Both the position numbers and the translations under genes were made by a program. The notes beneath the pieces were generated by a model. The model did not search any database. It saw nothing but the letters and a program-made list of their open reading frames with translations, and was not told where the DNA came from. A stretch of 64,000 nucleotides of DNA from Myrica gale (lineage: Eukaryota > Streptophyta > Magnoliopsida > Fagales > Myricaceae): NCBI GenBank assembly GCA_963930655.1, contig OZ005609.1, positions 17,185,001-17,249,000 of the forward strand, written 5' to 3'. Of the stretch, positions 10,781-24,036 are shown one piece after another. Every line of letters starts with the position of its first letter. The first letter of the stretch is position 1.

Positions 10781-13520
10781 ATACGGGGTTCATTGGCCTG
10801 CATTTACTCCCTTTTACAGAGTAGTGTTGATTTGGCCTGCAATATTGTCTCTTCATGAGGAGTTTGTGGTGGTTCATTTCTCTTGTGGTTGCAGTATGTA
10901 GTGATTTTAAGAGGAAAAATGCATATGCTTTGTGAGATTTGATTAAGGAGATAGGTGAAAAGGAGAATGATGCATTGAACATGTGTTTGAAAATCCATAT
11001 ACAGATATACTTAGACTCTCAACATGTTTGATTAAGAGCCTTTGACATACGGGTGCAACATGTTTTTTGGTAACATGTGTTTGGACTTTGCAATTAAGGA
11101 AGTTTCTGGTTGAACCAACATTAAGCTATGTCAGTTTGTGCTCAAAATTGGATGAGATGCGACCCTATTGTGGATGGGGAGGACATGACTTCTAATATGA
11201 CAGAAGATCCACAAACTTATACAATTGACTCGGGTAATTTTATTTTTGCTTTTGGTAGTTTATTAGTTTCAATAATATTTTTATTTTTATAAATTATAAC
11301 TTGGTGTATTTAAATATGTTGTGTAAAGTTACCCATCTTGGCGACGCAGATTGAGGAGTAGGGATTTTGAAGGAGTTACCCATCTTTGATTCTTTATGAT
11401 AATCTTACAGTTACATCTCTAATTCTCTATTACTTTGGACTTTAAATTCTCATCTTATCTTTTAAGATGGTCTTTAATTTTATTGTATTTGGAATTTGGA
11501 TTTCATTATCTTTAGTTACGTCTCTAATTCTCTATTAGATTTTATTGATATGTGATTAATGTACCAAAAGGAAAAAAGAAAAAAAATACATTGGGCCAAG
11601 TGCGTAAAATAAAAAATGCTAAAAAAATGGCTCAATATTAATGTAGGATAACCGGAAACCGCCACCGCTAAACCGCCACCTACACCGGCCGGTTTTTGCC
11701 CTTAATGGTGTAGGTGTAGGTGGCAATTTTTTCAAAACCGGCCTACCCGGTGTAGGTGCCGGTTTTGGCCAAAACCGGCACCTACACCGGGGTTGTGCAG
11801 CCCTAATTTTCACACCGTTCCAAGTATTCATTGTAAGCAGGATTACATGCAGCCGCCATGCGCAGATACTTTGAAGCTTCAGTTTTCCGACCTTCGTTAT
11901 ATAGTGCACTGGAAAGCGAAATCCTCGTTTTCAACAAACAAAATAGTGCTAGCAATTGGGACTAAACGAAATAGAAAGAGCCTAAACAAATGCAATAACT
12001 ACTTTCATCTGGCTCTTTCAAACTTGCAACTCTTTCCAAGTGTACAATTCCTTCTTCTATCTTCCCCTTGTAAATGAGAAAAAAAAAATGCGTAGAAGCA
12101 ATGAGTGCTTTAGTCTGCTGAGTCAAGTAAGAAATTTATGGGGGCACTTTAGCAGGATCATAGCACTGAACCTAAAATAAAAACTAGGAAGGCAAGCCTT
12201 GTTCGATTTTATTGAGCATTTTTCCCCCAATACCTAAAGAACTTTAACAGCTTCAAGATTTATTTGAAATTATAGCCACACATAAGAGTAAATAAAAACA
12301 AATAGTTTTTCTGAGCCTCACCTGCCAAATACAAGCAACACCAGCCCATTGAGATGAAAGAACTAAAAGATCAGCATACTCCGCCTTTTCTGGGTCACCA
12401 GCAAGGAAAAGCCGAGAAGAAGTAAGCAACAGCTCTAATTAATGCAGTGAGGAGATAAAACTTCACAAAACAGTTTCTTGTAAAAACAAAAAAGAATCAA
12501 AGTGCAAGCATTTGAGATATGTCAGTAGTTGATCAAAAGAAAGATTAGTCAAATCGGGGTCGTAACTAAGACCTGTTGCAGGGTCTAAATTCAAGATCAA
12601 ATTGACGACAGTAGGATGTTATAAACTAACAACTCAATTCCTAATAACGTGGATATTTTATAAATGAATTGTCATATTATGATGTACGCTTTATTTCCTT
12701 GGTATTGTAGTATTGTTTCTTGTACAGAAGTTCCTATAAAAATGGGAAACGCCCTGCCTTTGAGTGCGGAACTACATAAAATCAGGCCATGTAATGCCTT
12801 TCCCCATGGAGATGGTAGCCCAAAAAAAATTGTCACATTTCATTAAGATTTACGGCTACAGAACCTAAAAAATATTCTGAACATGTGTTCCGCGCATAAC
12901 TCTATATTTCAAAGTAAAGAGCCAACAACAGACTTAGCCTTCAGAAAAGCTCCTTTGGTTACTCTTTGACAAAGCCAGATCCCTGTGATGATCATGACAG
13001 ATAGCTAATAAGGAGTGAATGTTTCACCCACAACAAACAACTTAGAAACTAAAGCAGAATTCCAATCTGAAGCATAAATGAATTAGACCTTGGAAATAGC
13101 GCCCTCTAAGTATCCAGTAGCCTCTGCAACCTGTCCATCCTGCAATAAAGTCTGCCCCATAACGATCAAAGCTCTTATGTAATCCGGATCCTTGTCAAGT
13201 AAAAGTCTGCAATCAAAAGTTGTTGATGGAATTCAACAAACTAAGGACTACTAATGCAATTCTAACAGCCAAAGGCAAAGCTAACACCTAGCATTGAAAT
13301 ATATAAGTTGAAAGCGCCACAAACAAAATCAATGAGAAAAAATTACCTTAGCAATGGAATGGCTCTTCCTTTTTCACCTTTGGCCAAGAACTGGACTGAG
13401 AGCTGTCAAAAATAGCAGAGATGAATATAGTAAATACTTATAAGATCTTTAATTTTCATATAATGCACCATGGTTTAAGATCATAGCCACACACAGCAAT
13501 CAGTTCTCTGGGGGACAAGC

Positions 13521-14853
13521 ATGGGCGGAAGGAGGGGGGAGTGCCGACACCCTTCGCTCCCCCAAAAACATAAAATTTATATGTATATTTTTTTAAAAAA
13601 ATAGAAGATGGCCTAGGCCCGATACCCATAGGCTCAAACCAACTTCATATGATCCCCATTAGGTCCTGAACGGCCTAGGCCCGATCCCCTTCAATTTGTG
13701 TAGTTGATTTATGGGTTGAAGAGCTTACAAGATTGGAGGTTTTGAGATTACTTCTTTGGGTGAATTATCGCTGATAATAAGGATATACTATTATTTTTTT
13801 TGTATTCTTTTGGATCTTCTACCTTATTGTTTTGCTAATCGAATAGGTTATGCACTTCGTATTTTTTTTCAATCTATTTATCGGGCAACAATATTATCCT
13901 TATTTTGCTGGTTTTTCTATTCCTCTATGTGTGTCAGTTAGTGATAATTGGCTTTTACGTTCAATTATTTGCGTCATGCATTAAATAACTGACCATAAAT
14001 ATAGAAAACAAGATCTTGTTGATCTGCCTCAGAGAAGAATTTACATAAGACTCAAAAATCTAGTCAGATATGCCTGGAGTAGCACTAAGATTCACAACCA
14101 ATTGTTATGAGTTTTAAGTGAGAACCTACCGTTTAGGCATATGACACAGTAGAAGCATTTTTTGCGCATAAGAGATTGCACATCTTTCCTTGAGACTTAT
14201 TGCCTCTTATGAACTAGCGATAAATAGTGGGACTTTGATGATATTATTTCAGCATTGCTAGGTCAATGCAACTAACAATTATAATACATATAAATTTATC
14301 AGGTCTTTGTATTTTATTTGATAGTATTTATATAGTAGGGTTAAAGTATGATTTGTTACCTTTGAAACTAGAGCTGTACAAAATTTTGTGATCATCAATT
14401 CACATGTTAGAATAGTTGGAAAATTTGGAAACAGTGAAATCATTGCCCTGCATATCAATGAACATCAAAAGAAAGGACTTGGGGATGAAAAATGGAAAAA
14501 ATTGCAATAGTTAATATGATTTTGTAATTAATTGTTGACATTTATATTCACTGCTTTGAAATATATGTTTGGTTAATTACTGATGGATATCTCATTGCTT
14601 GGAGCTCTTCCTGGTTTGGTTAATCACAAAGTTATTTTACAATATTTTCAGAATATGCAGTCTTGTAAGATCCAATTGTCATCTCTCTGTATCAGCAAAT
14701 AGTACGGTGTATTTTAATATTTTTAGTGTTTTTAATTCTTAATTTTTGATATTTTAACTCTTAAAGATATTTTTTTGCATTAAGTAGTAATTTTTTTTGT
14801 CATTTTTCCTTAGGAGTTCGACCCCCTTCGATTGGATTCCTGGTTCTGCCACT
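13521..14853. mobile_element. DNA transposon in a coding exon of OXA2 copy A
   Basis: The insertion is 1,333 bp, flanked by a 10-bp direct repeat GGGGACAAGC at 13511-13520 and 14854-14863. Copy B at about 60.84 kb has one uninterrupted copy of the site. The ends are loosely inverted (ATGGGCGGAAGGAGG against AGTGGCAGAACCAGG read inward from the right). The family is uncertain: the ends look hAT-like, but the duplication is longer than 8 bp and fits a Mutator-like element better. No transposase is recognised. A 61-codon hydrophobic ORF at 13756-13941 has no match I know. Confidence 0.85.
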
Positions 14854-17800
14854 GGGGACAAGCTCTGTACAGAAACTTTGCCCTGCTTTGTGTGAGAACC
14901 TACGGATAGTATTCCAGGATCAACAGCGTCTTTCGAACTTGCACCAACAGTTGGCGCTCCCTGGTCTGCTAACCCCAATTTTGCATGAACAGCGGGATGT
15001 CTGAGAGATAGTTAGTTGCTGCAAAATTGGAAGTACGCAGATTGCTTTGAAAACTCATTAAGTAAAGCTTGTTTAAAGACTAATACTCATTTTTTCAAAC
15101 TTGCTGAACAACAAGAATGGAAGGGTGTGATCTTAGACTACACACCGAACTTAATGGAAACAAACTTATTTATATATCCAAATAAAGACTGTTGGACTTC
15201 AAATCATGGTTAGAATGCAATTAATTCCGTTCATTTAAATGATCTATGCACGAAAATTATTTGTTTCAAATGAAATTCAAAAAGAAATGACTGGATTCCC
15301 TATTTGAGAATTTAACTGTAGATTGATAACAGTAAAAACGAATCAAATTCTATATTTGAGAACATAATTGTAAATTGACGACACTAGTAGATCGAATTTA
15401 AGTACAAGACTACATGAACCGAAAAAATGTAGGTACTCCAAAATGTTTTGGATGCTCAAGTCTATATTCTTCTTTTAACTAAGGTTGTTGCATTATATGT
15501 GGATAGTCAAGATAATTATTGCATATCCATTTTAGGACGTTCACAAACCGATTAAGCAGGATCATGTTTGAACCCCGGGTTGAGTATAGTTATTTAATTC
15601 CAACCTGTACACGATGAGAATTAAGAACTTGAATTCATGGCTAGAGTAAGCACGCCTGGCTCTGTTTTTAATACCACTAAATGCTGCTGTGAGTGATCTT
15701 AGCATTGAATTGGCAAATGAGAAACCTTTCATCAGCAATAGGGAGTGAATTCTTAAATTCTAATTATCTTCTTATGTTGACAAGGTCATCAACTCCAGAT
15801 GAACGGATTATGTTATTGTGTTTTCAAAAATACTTTTAGGGGCTTACATCATTCAAGATTCTAGGCCAAGGCCAGAAATTTTTGGATTTCTTGTGCATCC
15901 TTGAACCCAACAGCTAGAGCCTTAAGATTTTCCTTTTTGATATTAGAGTTCAAAAATATTATCAGTTCCTGAGTTGTATGTGATCTAAATGAGATAACGA
16001 AAAATGTTCATACCATCCATTTTGACTCGAGGACTGGTACGCTTGCAACCTATTTGAAAGCAATTGAGGTAAACTACTTGACTACTTAATCACCTGACAA
16101 GTATATAAAAAGCTCGAATCAAATTTTCTATAGTATGTTCCGAAAAACATCAGTGAACCCAATTGGCAAAATAGCAGGCAAAGGAGCAAGCATATCAAGC
16201 ACTAGATGTTTCAAAAGAATTAATCATCTGAATAAGAATACAAATGATTCTTCCATTCTAGAATAAACAAAAATTTTAGAAAAAGAAATTTGAATATCAC
16301 TACTCAAAAAGTTTTAATCTCCTCATAACACAATAATGTAAAAGCAAGAAAAGAGAAGATAGAAAATGCAGCAGCACCTTCTATCGTAGGAACTTCTCAC
16401 CCCTATTTTTTTGCCACAATATCTAAGACAAGACCACACGTGATCCAACAACCGAAGAATTTTTGTATGCATATTGATGAACCTTTCCATTTTCTATCTC
16501 ATTCCTTTTCTTTTGGGGGGTGGCAGGGGGTTAAGGAAAGTAAAGATATATCTATAATTTCTTTGGTGTTCCACTTGATTTAATTACATGAAACTTGCAC
16601 AGATGAAAGGCAGAAAAAAGTTGGTGAAGGAAGAATCCAGTAGGCAACCATGAATGTAGATAACCCTTTAATTAAATATCAATGTTTTCTCTCCTTCGCT
16701 CCATTTCATCAGGGACGCACAACTTTGTTTGAGAATATTGATACCTAAATAAATAAGGTACTATTGGATGCAAAGGGAAAAACTCTTATTCTAACCAGAG
16801 AAAGAAAGTGGTGACTCACCTGAATGACAGTTAAGGAACTATTAGTAATCCAATAGACAAGACTCCCCTGCAAAAACAAAGTATAGATATAAATTGGTTT
16901 CTGCTTTAAGAAGGGGAAAGGAAAATGAGAAGGGGACTATTTTCGCAAAAAAACATTAGCAGCAAACAAAGTAGGTGAAAATAATAACTTTGGAGCTTGT
17001 AACTGAAAAAGAACAGCTTTTAGTTCTCTGAAGGAGGCAACATAATCTAGTTGTTTCTATGGAGGAATACTTCATTGCTGCAGAACTGCAAACTTTCCTG
17101 ATGGGGGTGCCTGTGCTAAGTGCCTAATAGTTAATTGGAAATTTAGTATCTAAGAGAGTTGGAAAACGCTCATATTTGAAATCCTATGTATGTCAATTAG
17201 GTACCATTTATCATTCAATTTTGAATAGTATCAAACTATTTCCGTCGTTATTTGAACATTTCTTATGCCTTATTATCTCGTTATTTTTAAACATTTCATA
17301 TTTACAATTAATACAGAAGCTATTGATATTTCTTAGATTTCAATGAATTGACATATCACTGCATCCAGATGCCATGTCTCTATTGGTAATCTAAATTATG
17401 TAGCGAATATGTTTTGGTCTTACCATGTTGAATTACATTATATCTCTAATCTAATGCAACTATTTTTCCCCCATTGTTTTTTTTTATGGTCTGCTTTCCC
17501 ATTGTTAACAAGGGCAACTTCAATATATCTAGAACCCATGACCTCGTTCACAAAAAAAAAAAAACCCATGACCTCACCACCTGATTATTAGAAAGGAAGA
17601 AAACCCCACTTAAACCCGAACTGTTAGCTTTAACGTAATTTAACTATAGCATAATTGAAATGATGAAATAGGAGGGCATTAACTGTCATTTTGAGTCCAA
17701 CAAACATCTCACTTACATGTCTATTACTTGCACTAAAGATTTTACACCCAGTGTGGCTTACATTGTATGGGAGAGAACAAACAAATAATATAAGACGAGA

Positions 17801-20800
17801 AAGAAAAAACAATGGCAAGCCCTATATTGTCCCTTGGTTATCCAGAAAATTTGTCGACATAAAGAAAAGAAAATAGATATTTAATATTTTTTGTACCATG
17901 TTTTACCTAATCTCACCTGCTCTGAAGAAAAATAGAAAGAGATAAAAAAAAGGTTGGAACATCATCCCCCGATCGATTTTCTTTTATGCTCCCCCTATTT
18001 AGACAAACAATGGAGAATAACATATACCAAACTTTTCTTCTACAGTGGTAAACCAAGGACACTCTTATTTTGAAAGATTTAGCACTTATTTGTATGGTTT
18101 TTGCCAATCTTTTCTAGCCTTGGCATTCATGATCTTGCTTCCACATCTGACTTAAACCATTATTAATTACCCTGCCAACTGTCCGTGTCATTGATTCTAG
18201 AAGTAATGGAAGCCATAAAGATAGATAATCCCATGGAGCAACTTATAAATCATGTGCCTGCTCCATACCAAGTGGAAAAGGGGTAATCTTTTATGTATGT
18301 AATATCCCTAATAATAATACACTGACTGAAACCGGAAAAGTAAAGGAGTTTTTCTTGTTCCTGCCTATTTAATCAAGGCCCACATCTAACTGTTTTTCCA
18401 TAGACTAACAGCAGAATATGGCTCTGGATGACTGGATGCCCGAAGCTTACTAAAGACAGCCAAAGAGAGTAATATCTAATTGTTAAGCAATGGAATTCAC
18501 TTGAAACATAGACACATAATTCGTGACAATATGATTGTTGCAAAGCAAGAAAAATGGATTTCCCGGGAAATCTTACATTATAACTTTAAACATGGAAGTT
18601 ACATCACACGTGACAAGAAGATCGCTGCAAACAAAGCAAAATGGATTTTTATTCGTGTAGTTTTTACCTGAGGAATACAGTAACCAGTAAAAAATAGGGG
18701 TAGAGTCAGAAAATTCAGATAGAACTTGTAGTACTGCAAGAAGAAAGAGAAGTACAATTAGCCAAGTAACAGTTGTATATAGGACCATCGAAAAGAAAGA
18801 CTCGTAAAAGTTGTAAAAAGACCAAAATATGCAGCATAAGAAAAAATATTGCTGCAATATTTACACAATTTTACTCATTTTTTGTTATCAATTCAAGAAA
18901 GCCAACACATTCGGCTTAACAATATCATAAAAATGTATACAAGATTTCTATGTACTCACTTTCACTAATAAGCCAAACAGGCCACTCAGTTTCCCAACTG
19001 AAGACGTCCCCAAAGAAACCTGGTAAATTGATTAATCGAAAGTTAGCACTGTTCTATATTACAGAAAAGAACTGAATTTTCAAAATATGCACCAATGATA
19101 ATATGTCACAAGAATTTAGAAAAAAAAAAGAAGATAATACGTCACAAGAAATTTCATATTTTGAGAGGATTTGACAAGAGTATCGGCAACAAAACCTTTT
19201 TCAGTAACATCCTGGCATAGAGCAGGCAAAATATTCTATCCACCACCTTACAAATTTAGGGCCGTTAAACTTGAATGATATGAAATGTCAATGGTAGCAG
19301 TGCTTGGGTTAAAGCCAGGGTGATCAATAGGAATACAATAAACAACTTGTGCGTAAAGTTAACAATATTTTAATGTTCTTAGGTGGCAAGCTACAACTAA
19401 GTAGACTAAGTGCAACAGACATGAAAGGGTTGAACTAGATATACAAATGCGACTGGCAATAAACTGTAGAATTACAAAGGAGTATAAACATGGTGACAAG
19501 CAAATTCTTAACTTCAGGGGAAGTACTGTAACCATTTATACCCCTTAGAGAGTCAGTTACACGTTAAAATCAGTCAATGACAAGTTGCTCTTGCATGTCA
19601 TCTGAAGTAATGCATAGGAGATAAGTGTCATAAACTAGATGGAGTTAGAAGAAACCAAAACACAAAATGAAAGAAAAAGGAAAAGAAAGAAAAACAACGT
19701 CAGACGCTACAAAATCTTAAAACCATTACATCGAAGTGAGGCAAAATCTATCTGTTGTCTCAGTGCCTCATCATTCCTCTCTGAATGGACTCAGCTGTAG
19801 GTTGGAATCCTTTATGTTGAAGGTTTAGAATATCCATGTAGGTTACCTTACAACCTTTGCCTCTATACTGAGAATAGAACACTATTTTTCAAGTTGTAAC
19901 TTGAATGAGCTAACTTAGGCATGTGATTCTTTATTGCTTCCTGAGATATTGAAGGCTCCAAAAATTGGCCTACGTGAATTTGTTTCCTATCCTGTTGCTC
20001 CACATCTAGATGTGGTTTTGCTTGGGTATCATGAAGAGATAACATGCATAACAATGTTTGTACCAGCTAGTTTAGCGGGTAAAACTTCTTGGGTTCTTAC
20101 CAGAGGCTTGGAGTTAATTTGAATTCCAGGCACACCATCATCTGGGTGTTAAATAGGGGAGTCTACTTCAGCTATGTAGCCAGCCATTATATCACAAAAG
20201 TCGCGAAAAAAATACAAAGCATAACATCATTTTTAAATTCACTTTAGAGCTCTATGATAAATTTTATATAATGTGGTTGTTTACATTGTACCAATTTACA
20301 GCTGATCTTCATTGTGAGCAGGGCGCTGAACATATGGAAGTTAGGCATTAGGTACCCAGGTGGAATTGGTACTATCCACAGAAGTGATCAATTATGTCTA
20401 AGGAAGGAGCTGACCGAGTTAATGCTATGTAAGGCTTTCGATGGGCACCTGTTAATGTCATTATGAAGCTAAAAATATGGATGAAAAATTACGCATTGAT
20501 GGTAGCTTTTAGGAACGGAAGATGTTTTTTCTGAGATAGTTTACGTATCTAATTTCCTGCGATCATTAAAATTTTATTAGTTATTGATCTAAACAGGTTG
20601 ACTTACTTGAAAGAAAGAAATAAATAAGTGGAAATGCAAAAGTAAACTTTATATGACTCTTGAAAACCATATTGGATTGAATATGTGCTTGCATGGACAG
20701 TTTCCTTTATAACATATCTTTCAATCTGCAGGTACCGTGTTTACTATTGTGGATGACTAGTGTTCGGAAAATGTCGCTGGATAATCATCCTGGTGTTGAT

Positions 20801-21394
20801 AGCGTATGCCACTGATATACCAGTAAGATATGTAACAACTTTTTTCTTGTACTGAGTGGTACTAGTTTGCATAAATTATTTATAAACTGCTAGCTGTCTG
20901 GATTTTTCTCTATTGTTAAATTCATACATTTTGTCCTTGAAAACTGCACTTAGTGTTCACATGGCATCTAGTGGGGCAAACCAGTTGCGCGCGGCAGAAA
21001 GAGAAATCACCTGTGTAGACTAAATTGGATTGGTCCAGCAATTGTATGCAAGAAGTAATAAACTTTGTTAGAAAGCTGCTAACTTGTGGAATATTCATAT
21101 AATTTATACTCCTTGTTATTTTTTGTGATAAAACCATAGTCGTAATACCTTTCTTAGGTAGTTACCCCAAAAAAAAAAAATCTTAGGCACATCATTCTAT
21201 TGGGAAAGCGTGTACTAAAATGATCCGCAGTATTCTATAACCGTAAAAAAGCATATAACTAATGTCAAGTTGAATTCTTACTGCAATCACAGCTGGAGCT
21301 CCATACAGCATATGTTGCTTTTCTTATAATTGTGTTTACGTTTTTTTTTTTTTTATAATCAAGACTGCAACTTTCCAATCCTGGACATGAAAAA

Positions 21395-22013
21395 CTACGG
21401 GGGATCAATCCCTAAATACAACCAGTTCATATCCATAGATTGCTCAAGAACAAAAGGGGAGCCTCCAGGAAAGTTTATTGAGGCGGCCCAATGAGCAAGG
21501 CAATGCGCCGCATTGTTTGCACCACGTCTAGCATGTTGACATTTCCATTGATCCACCATACCAAGGAGACCACGGATTTCAGCAACAATATCGTGGATTT
21601 GCCAATCTGTCCTTTTCGGAAAATGCTTAATTGCATCTGTCACCCTCTTTGCATCTCCTTCCATGACAATATCACTGAAGCCACACTTCACCGCTTCCTT
21701 GGCACCCATCTTCATAGCTTCAGCCTCACTAATAGTAGGATCAGTTCCAGTAATTCTCATTGCTGCTGCATGGACCACCTTCCCCGCTGCATCTCTAAAT
21801 ACTGCAGCAACAGCAGAGAAATCTGATCTAACAGCTGCACCCACATGCACTTTGATCACTTGGGGGGGTGGGGGCTTCCAAGGAGAAACAGGTGGGTCAT
21901 TTGCCTTTAATCGCCAAGCATTTACGTGATCTTGGCTAACCCTGCAAACTCTCCTTGCTATAACCATAGGCTCTTCGGGCACCTTACCATGTGCGGCTCT
22001 ATTTCTGCTAACA
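21395..22013 (-). pseudogene. LINE RNase H domain (RVT_3 type)
   Basis: The C-terminal end of a plant LINE ORF2. PPPPQVIKVHVGAAV leads to the first strand with an Asp-lacking variant, then ISEAEAMKMGAKEA (Glu of the active site), VMEGDAKRVTDAI (Asp) and a tail with ANNAAHCLAHWA (His). It is open through the whole domain and ends at a stop at about 21395. There is no reverse transcriptase upstream on this strand because the sequence turns into the inverted 5' segment. Confidence 0.75.
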
Positions 22014-22067
22014 TGTGGATAAGAACAATCTTGGGCAGAACCGTTTGCTCGAGAGTTCCAGATTGAT

Positions 22068-22796
22068 AATCTTGGGCAGAACCGTTTTCTTTTTACGTTC
22101 ACCTCATTAATGGATAAGAACAAGATATTAAACCAAGGCCCATGGAATTTCAGGGGCACATTAATGGTGCTCAAGGAATGGACGTCTGAAGCTACCATAA
22201 ATGAGGTAGATCTCTCTAAAGCCATGTTCTGGGTCCAGGTTCATGGCCTACCACGCAAAGGTTTGGAGAAGGAGAATGCAATTTGGATTGGCAGTAAAAT
22301 CGGAGAGGTGCAAGCTGTTGATACGACAAATATTAACAGGTCATTCCTCCGAGTTCAGGTAAACATAAACACTGACTCACCGCTGCAACCAGGTTTCTTT
22401 ATACCAAGGGGAGGACATCAAAAATCTTGGGTCTCTTTTAAGTATGAAAGACTTTCAAACTTTTGTACCCACTGCGGTTGTTTGAACCACACGGTCACGT
22501 CTTGTTATCAAGAAGCACCCCATGCTAGTAAACATGCCCTTAATGAAGAAATCCGGGGGTTTACACCACAAAGTCGAGACCAGAGGGAAAGCCAGTTCTG
22601 GAAGACAAGTGGTAGTTGGGATGCTAGGTCTAGTCTTGAAGTTTCGGATCCACCGAGTCACCAAAATACAAAAGCAGGAGATGTGGTCTCTGTAGGCTCG
22701 CTTTCTTGCCTGCCACAACCCCAAGATGGCGTGGAAAAATGCAGTGCAAGTCTCCAGGGGGAGAATGAGAGTCGGGCGACCGCCCAGATAGAGTAG
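22068..22796 (+). pseudogene. LINE ORF1, DUF4283 and zinc knuckle part
   Basis: The reading starts inside the DUF4283 fold (NLGQNRFLFTFTSLMDKNK, then GPWNFRGTLMVLKEW). It runs to a CCHC knuckle, CTHCGCLNHTVTSC, near residues 120-135 of the frame from 22110. The frame closes with a stop at 22794-22796, and the rest of ORF1 continues in another frame from 22808. This is the nucleic-acid-binding protein of plant L1-type LINEs. The N-terminus is cut by the inversion junction. Confidence 0.75.
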
Positions 22797-22807
22797 AAGG
22801 CGGGAAG

Positions 22808-23524
22808 ATGGGGAGCGCTACTTTCAAAACATGCAGGGGAAAAGAGCCCCATTTAATTCCAGCGGCTGATGGGGACACGGTTGCAGTGGAAGTAGGGCAT
22901 CAGGAGACAGTGAGAACTACAGCGCAGTATGTACAGACCACTCAGTACAAGGACAGCCTTCCAGAAACTTTGCCTCATGAAAAGCAATCGGTCTCTTTTG
23001 TAGAAAGAGTGGAAGCGGCACGTCATTCCTTAGACAAAATTACACTGGGCTTGGGCTTATCACAAAGGCCCGAGGTGAGTAAAGAAGGAAAGAGATTAGA
23101 AGGCCTGAAGGGAGAAAAGACCCAGAAGACCATGGGGCGGATTAGGAGAGGCTGTCCTCGGGCCCAAAGGGATTCGTGGGGCTGGAGTGAGGACAAAACA
23201 AAAAAGAGAAAGCAGGAGATGGGGAAGCATGAAGAAAGTAGCGAGGAGAACATAGCATCTATTGATTTTCCACCGCTTTGCAAAAAAGGAAAAACAGGTT
23301 TCCCAGAGTCCCAATCAAGTTTTGAGAGCCCATTGATTGAACTATTTACCCTAGCAAGACAAGAATCCAAGGGCGTGACAGGTAGGAAGAGAATCTCGGT
23401 GAAGAAAAACAAGAATGTCGGCCAACCAGGTCCACAGTATTATGCGGTGGCACAGGATGAAAACCGAACAATCCAAAGAGCTGAGGAGGCGAGCTATAGC
23501 ATGCCCCCCAACCCCCATCAATGA
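22808..23524 (+). pseudogene. LINE ORF1 C-terminal linker
   Basis: A hydrophilic, Lys/Glu-rich stretch of 238 codons that follows the zinc-knuckle frame after a frame change. It ends by overlapping the ATG of the endonuclease frame (ATGAGG at 23521) by four bases. It has no folded domain I recognise. Its place between the knuckle and the endonuclease marks it as the variable ORF1 tail. Confidence 0.6.
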
Positions 23525-24036
23525 GGCTTATATCTTGGAATTGCCGCGGCCTAGGGAGGCCGGCGGCAACCAGGGCCCTCAACGAAATTGTGAGGGCTGT
23601 AGACCCAATGGGTGTCTTCCTTATGGAGACGAAGGTTGCTGATGAAGTTGTGGAAAAAGTTGTGAGGAAGATTGGTTTTTCTTTTTTTATTTCGGTTCCT
23701 CCTATTAGAAACAAGGGTGGTCTTGTGTTTATGTGGAGGCCAGAATTGGATTTTGAGGTGATCTGGAGATCTGAAAATATGTTTCATTTGTTGATTAAGG
23801 CTAAAGGTGATGCTAGTGATTTTTTTTGTACTCTAGCTTATGGTCCAACGGTGTGGTATCAGAAAGAAGTTTTTTGGGAGTTGTGTTCGATTGGTTTGCA
23901 AACTCAGGAGCCCTGGGTGTGTCTGGGAGACCTGAATGAAGTAGTGAGACAGCAGGAAAAGCAAGGTGGAAGAACGTTACTAGTGGCACATGGCATCAAC
24001 AAGACCATTGCTTCCAGTACCTTTCTCCTAGGCTGA
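23521..24036 (+). pseudogene. LINE endonuclease N-terminal part
   Basis: The start of an apurinic-type endonuclease (exonuclease-endonuclease-phosphatase fold). Visible motifs are LISWNCRGLGRPAATRAL (active-site Asn), VFLMETKV (active-site Glu) and VCLGDLNEV (the usual GDFNE motif, here GDLNE). After about residue 150 the similarity stops and the frame runs to a chance stop, so the catalytic His part and the whole reverse transcriptase are absent. Confidence 0.75.

Larger units (their letters stand above)
9997..11805. mobile_element. hAT element inside last exon of OXA2 copy A
   Basis: The element is 1,809 bp with terminal inverted repeats TAGGGCGGCACAA and TTGTGCAGCCCTA (12 of 13 positions pair). 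It is flanked by perfect 8-bp duplications ATTTTCAC at 9989-9996 and 11806-11813. Copy B at about 59.23 kb keeps the uninterrupted site, which proves insertion after the duplication. The ends are built of CCGGTGCCGG-like GC-rich repeats. The middle has a CGAGCG palindrome pair and a GA-rich tract. No transposase is recognised, so the element looks non-autonomous. Confidence 0.93.
9581..17560. repeat. Segmental duplication copy A (3' half of OXA2 locus)
   Basis: This region matches 58853-63571 in the same orientation through exons, introns and the downstream flank. The match starts at the phrase TGAGCCTATCGC in both copies. Differences include a hAT insertion at 9997-11805, a second transposon at 13521-14853, a deletion near 12004 and about 0.7 kb near 15.87-16.6 kb that copy B lacks. 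Introns align as well as exons, so this is a DNA-level duplication and not a retrocopy. Confidence 0.9.
21341..24036. mobile_element. LINE with inverted 5' segment (twin-primed) in OXA2 intron
   Basis: The 3' part lies on the minus strand: an RNase H domain, a 3' UTR of about 40 bases and a poly(A) tail seen as 14 T at 21341-21354. The 5' part lies on the plus strand from about 22068: ORF1 and then the endonuclease start. Both face away from a junction near 22015-22068, and the reverse transcriptase between them is missing. This head-to-head order, with the poly(A) at the outer end, is what twin priming makes. The right limit is uncertain because coding similarity fades near 23990-24036, and no target duplication was found. 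The element sits in the intron between OXA2 exons 24486-24587 and 18960-19019. Confidence 0.75.

Noticed and set aside
10618..10858. Overlapping open frames on both strands in the GA-rich tract
   Set aside because: They come from a simple purine repeat inside a hAT element and have no domain or splice context.
19934..20480. Plus-strand stretch that looks somewhat protein-coding (PEILKAPKIGLREFVSYPV; further pieces to 20.48 kb)
   Set aside because: Frames break, no domain recognised, and it lies within an intron of OXA2 copy A. It may be a gene scrap, but I cannot name it.
22028..22088. CRISPR-like or tandem repeat at the LINE junction
   Set aside because: Only two copies of one 20-base phrase; explained by template switching in a plant LINE.
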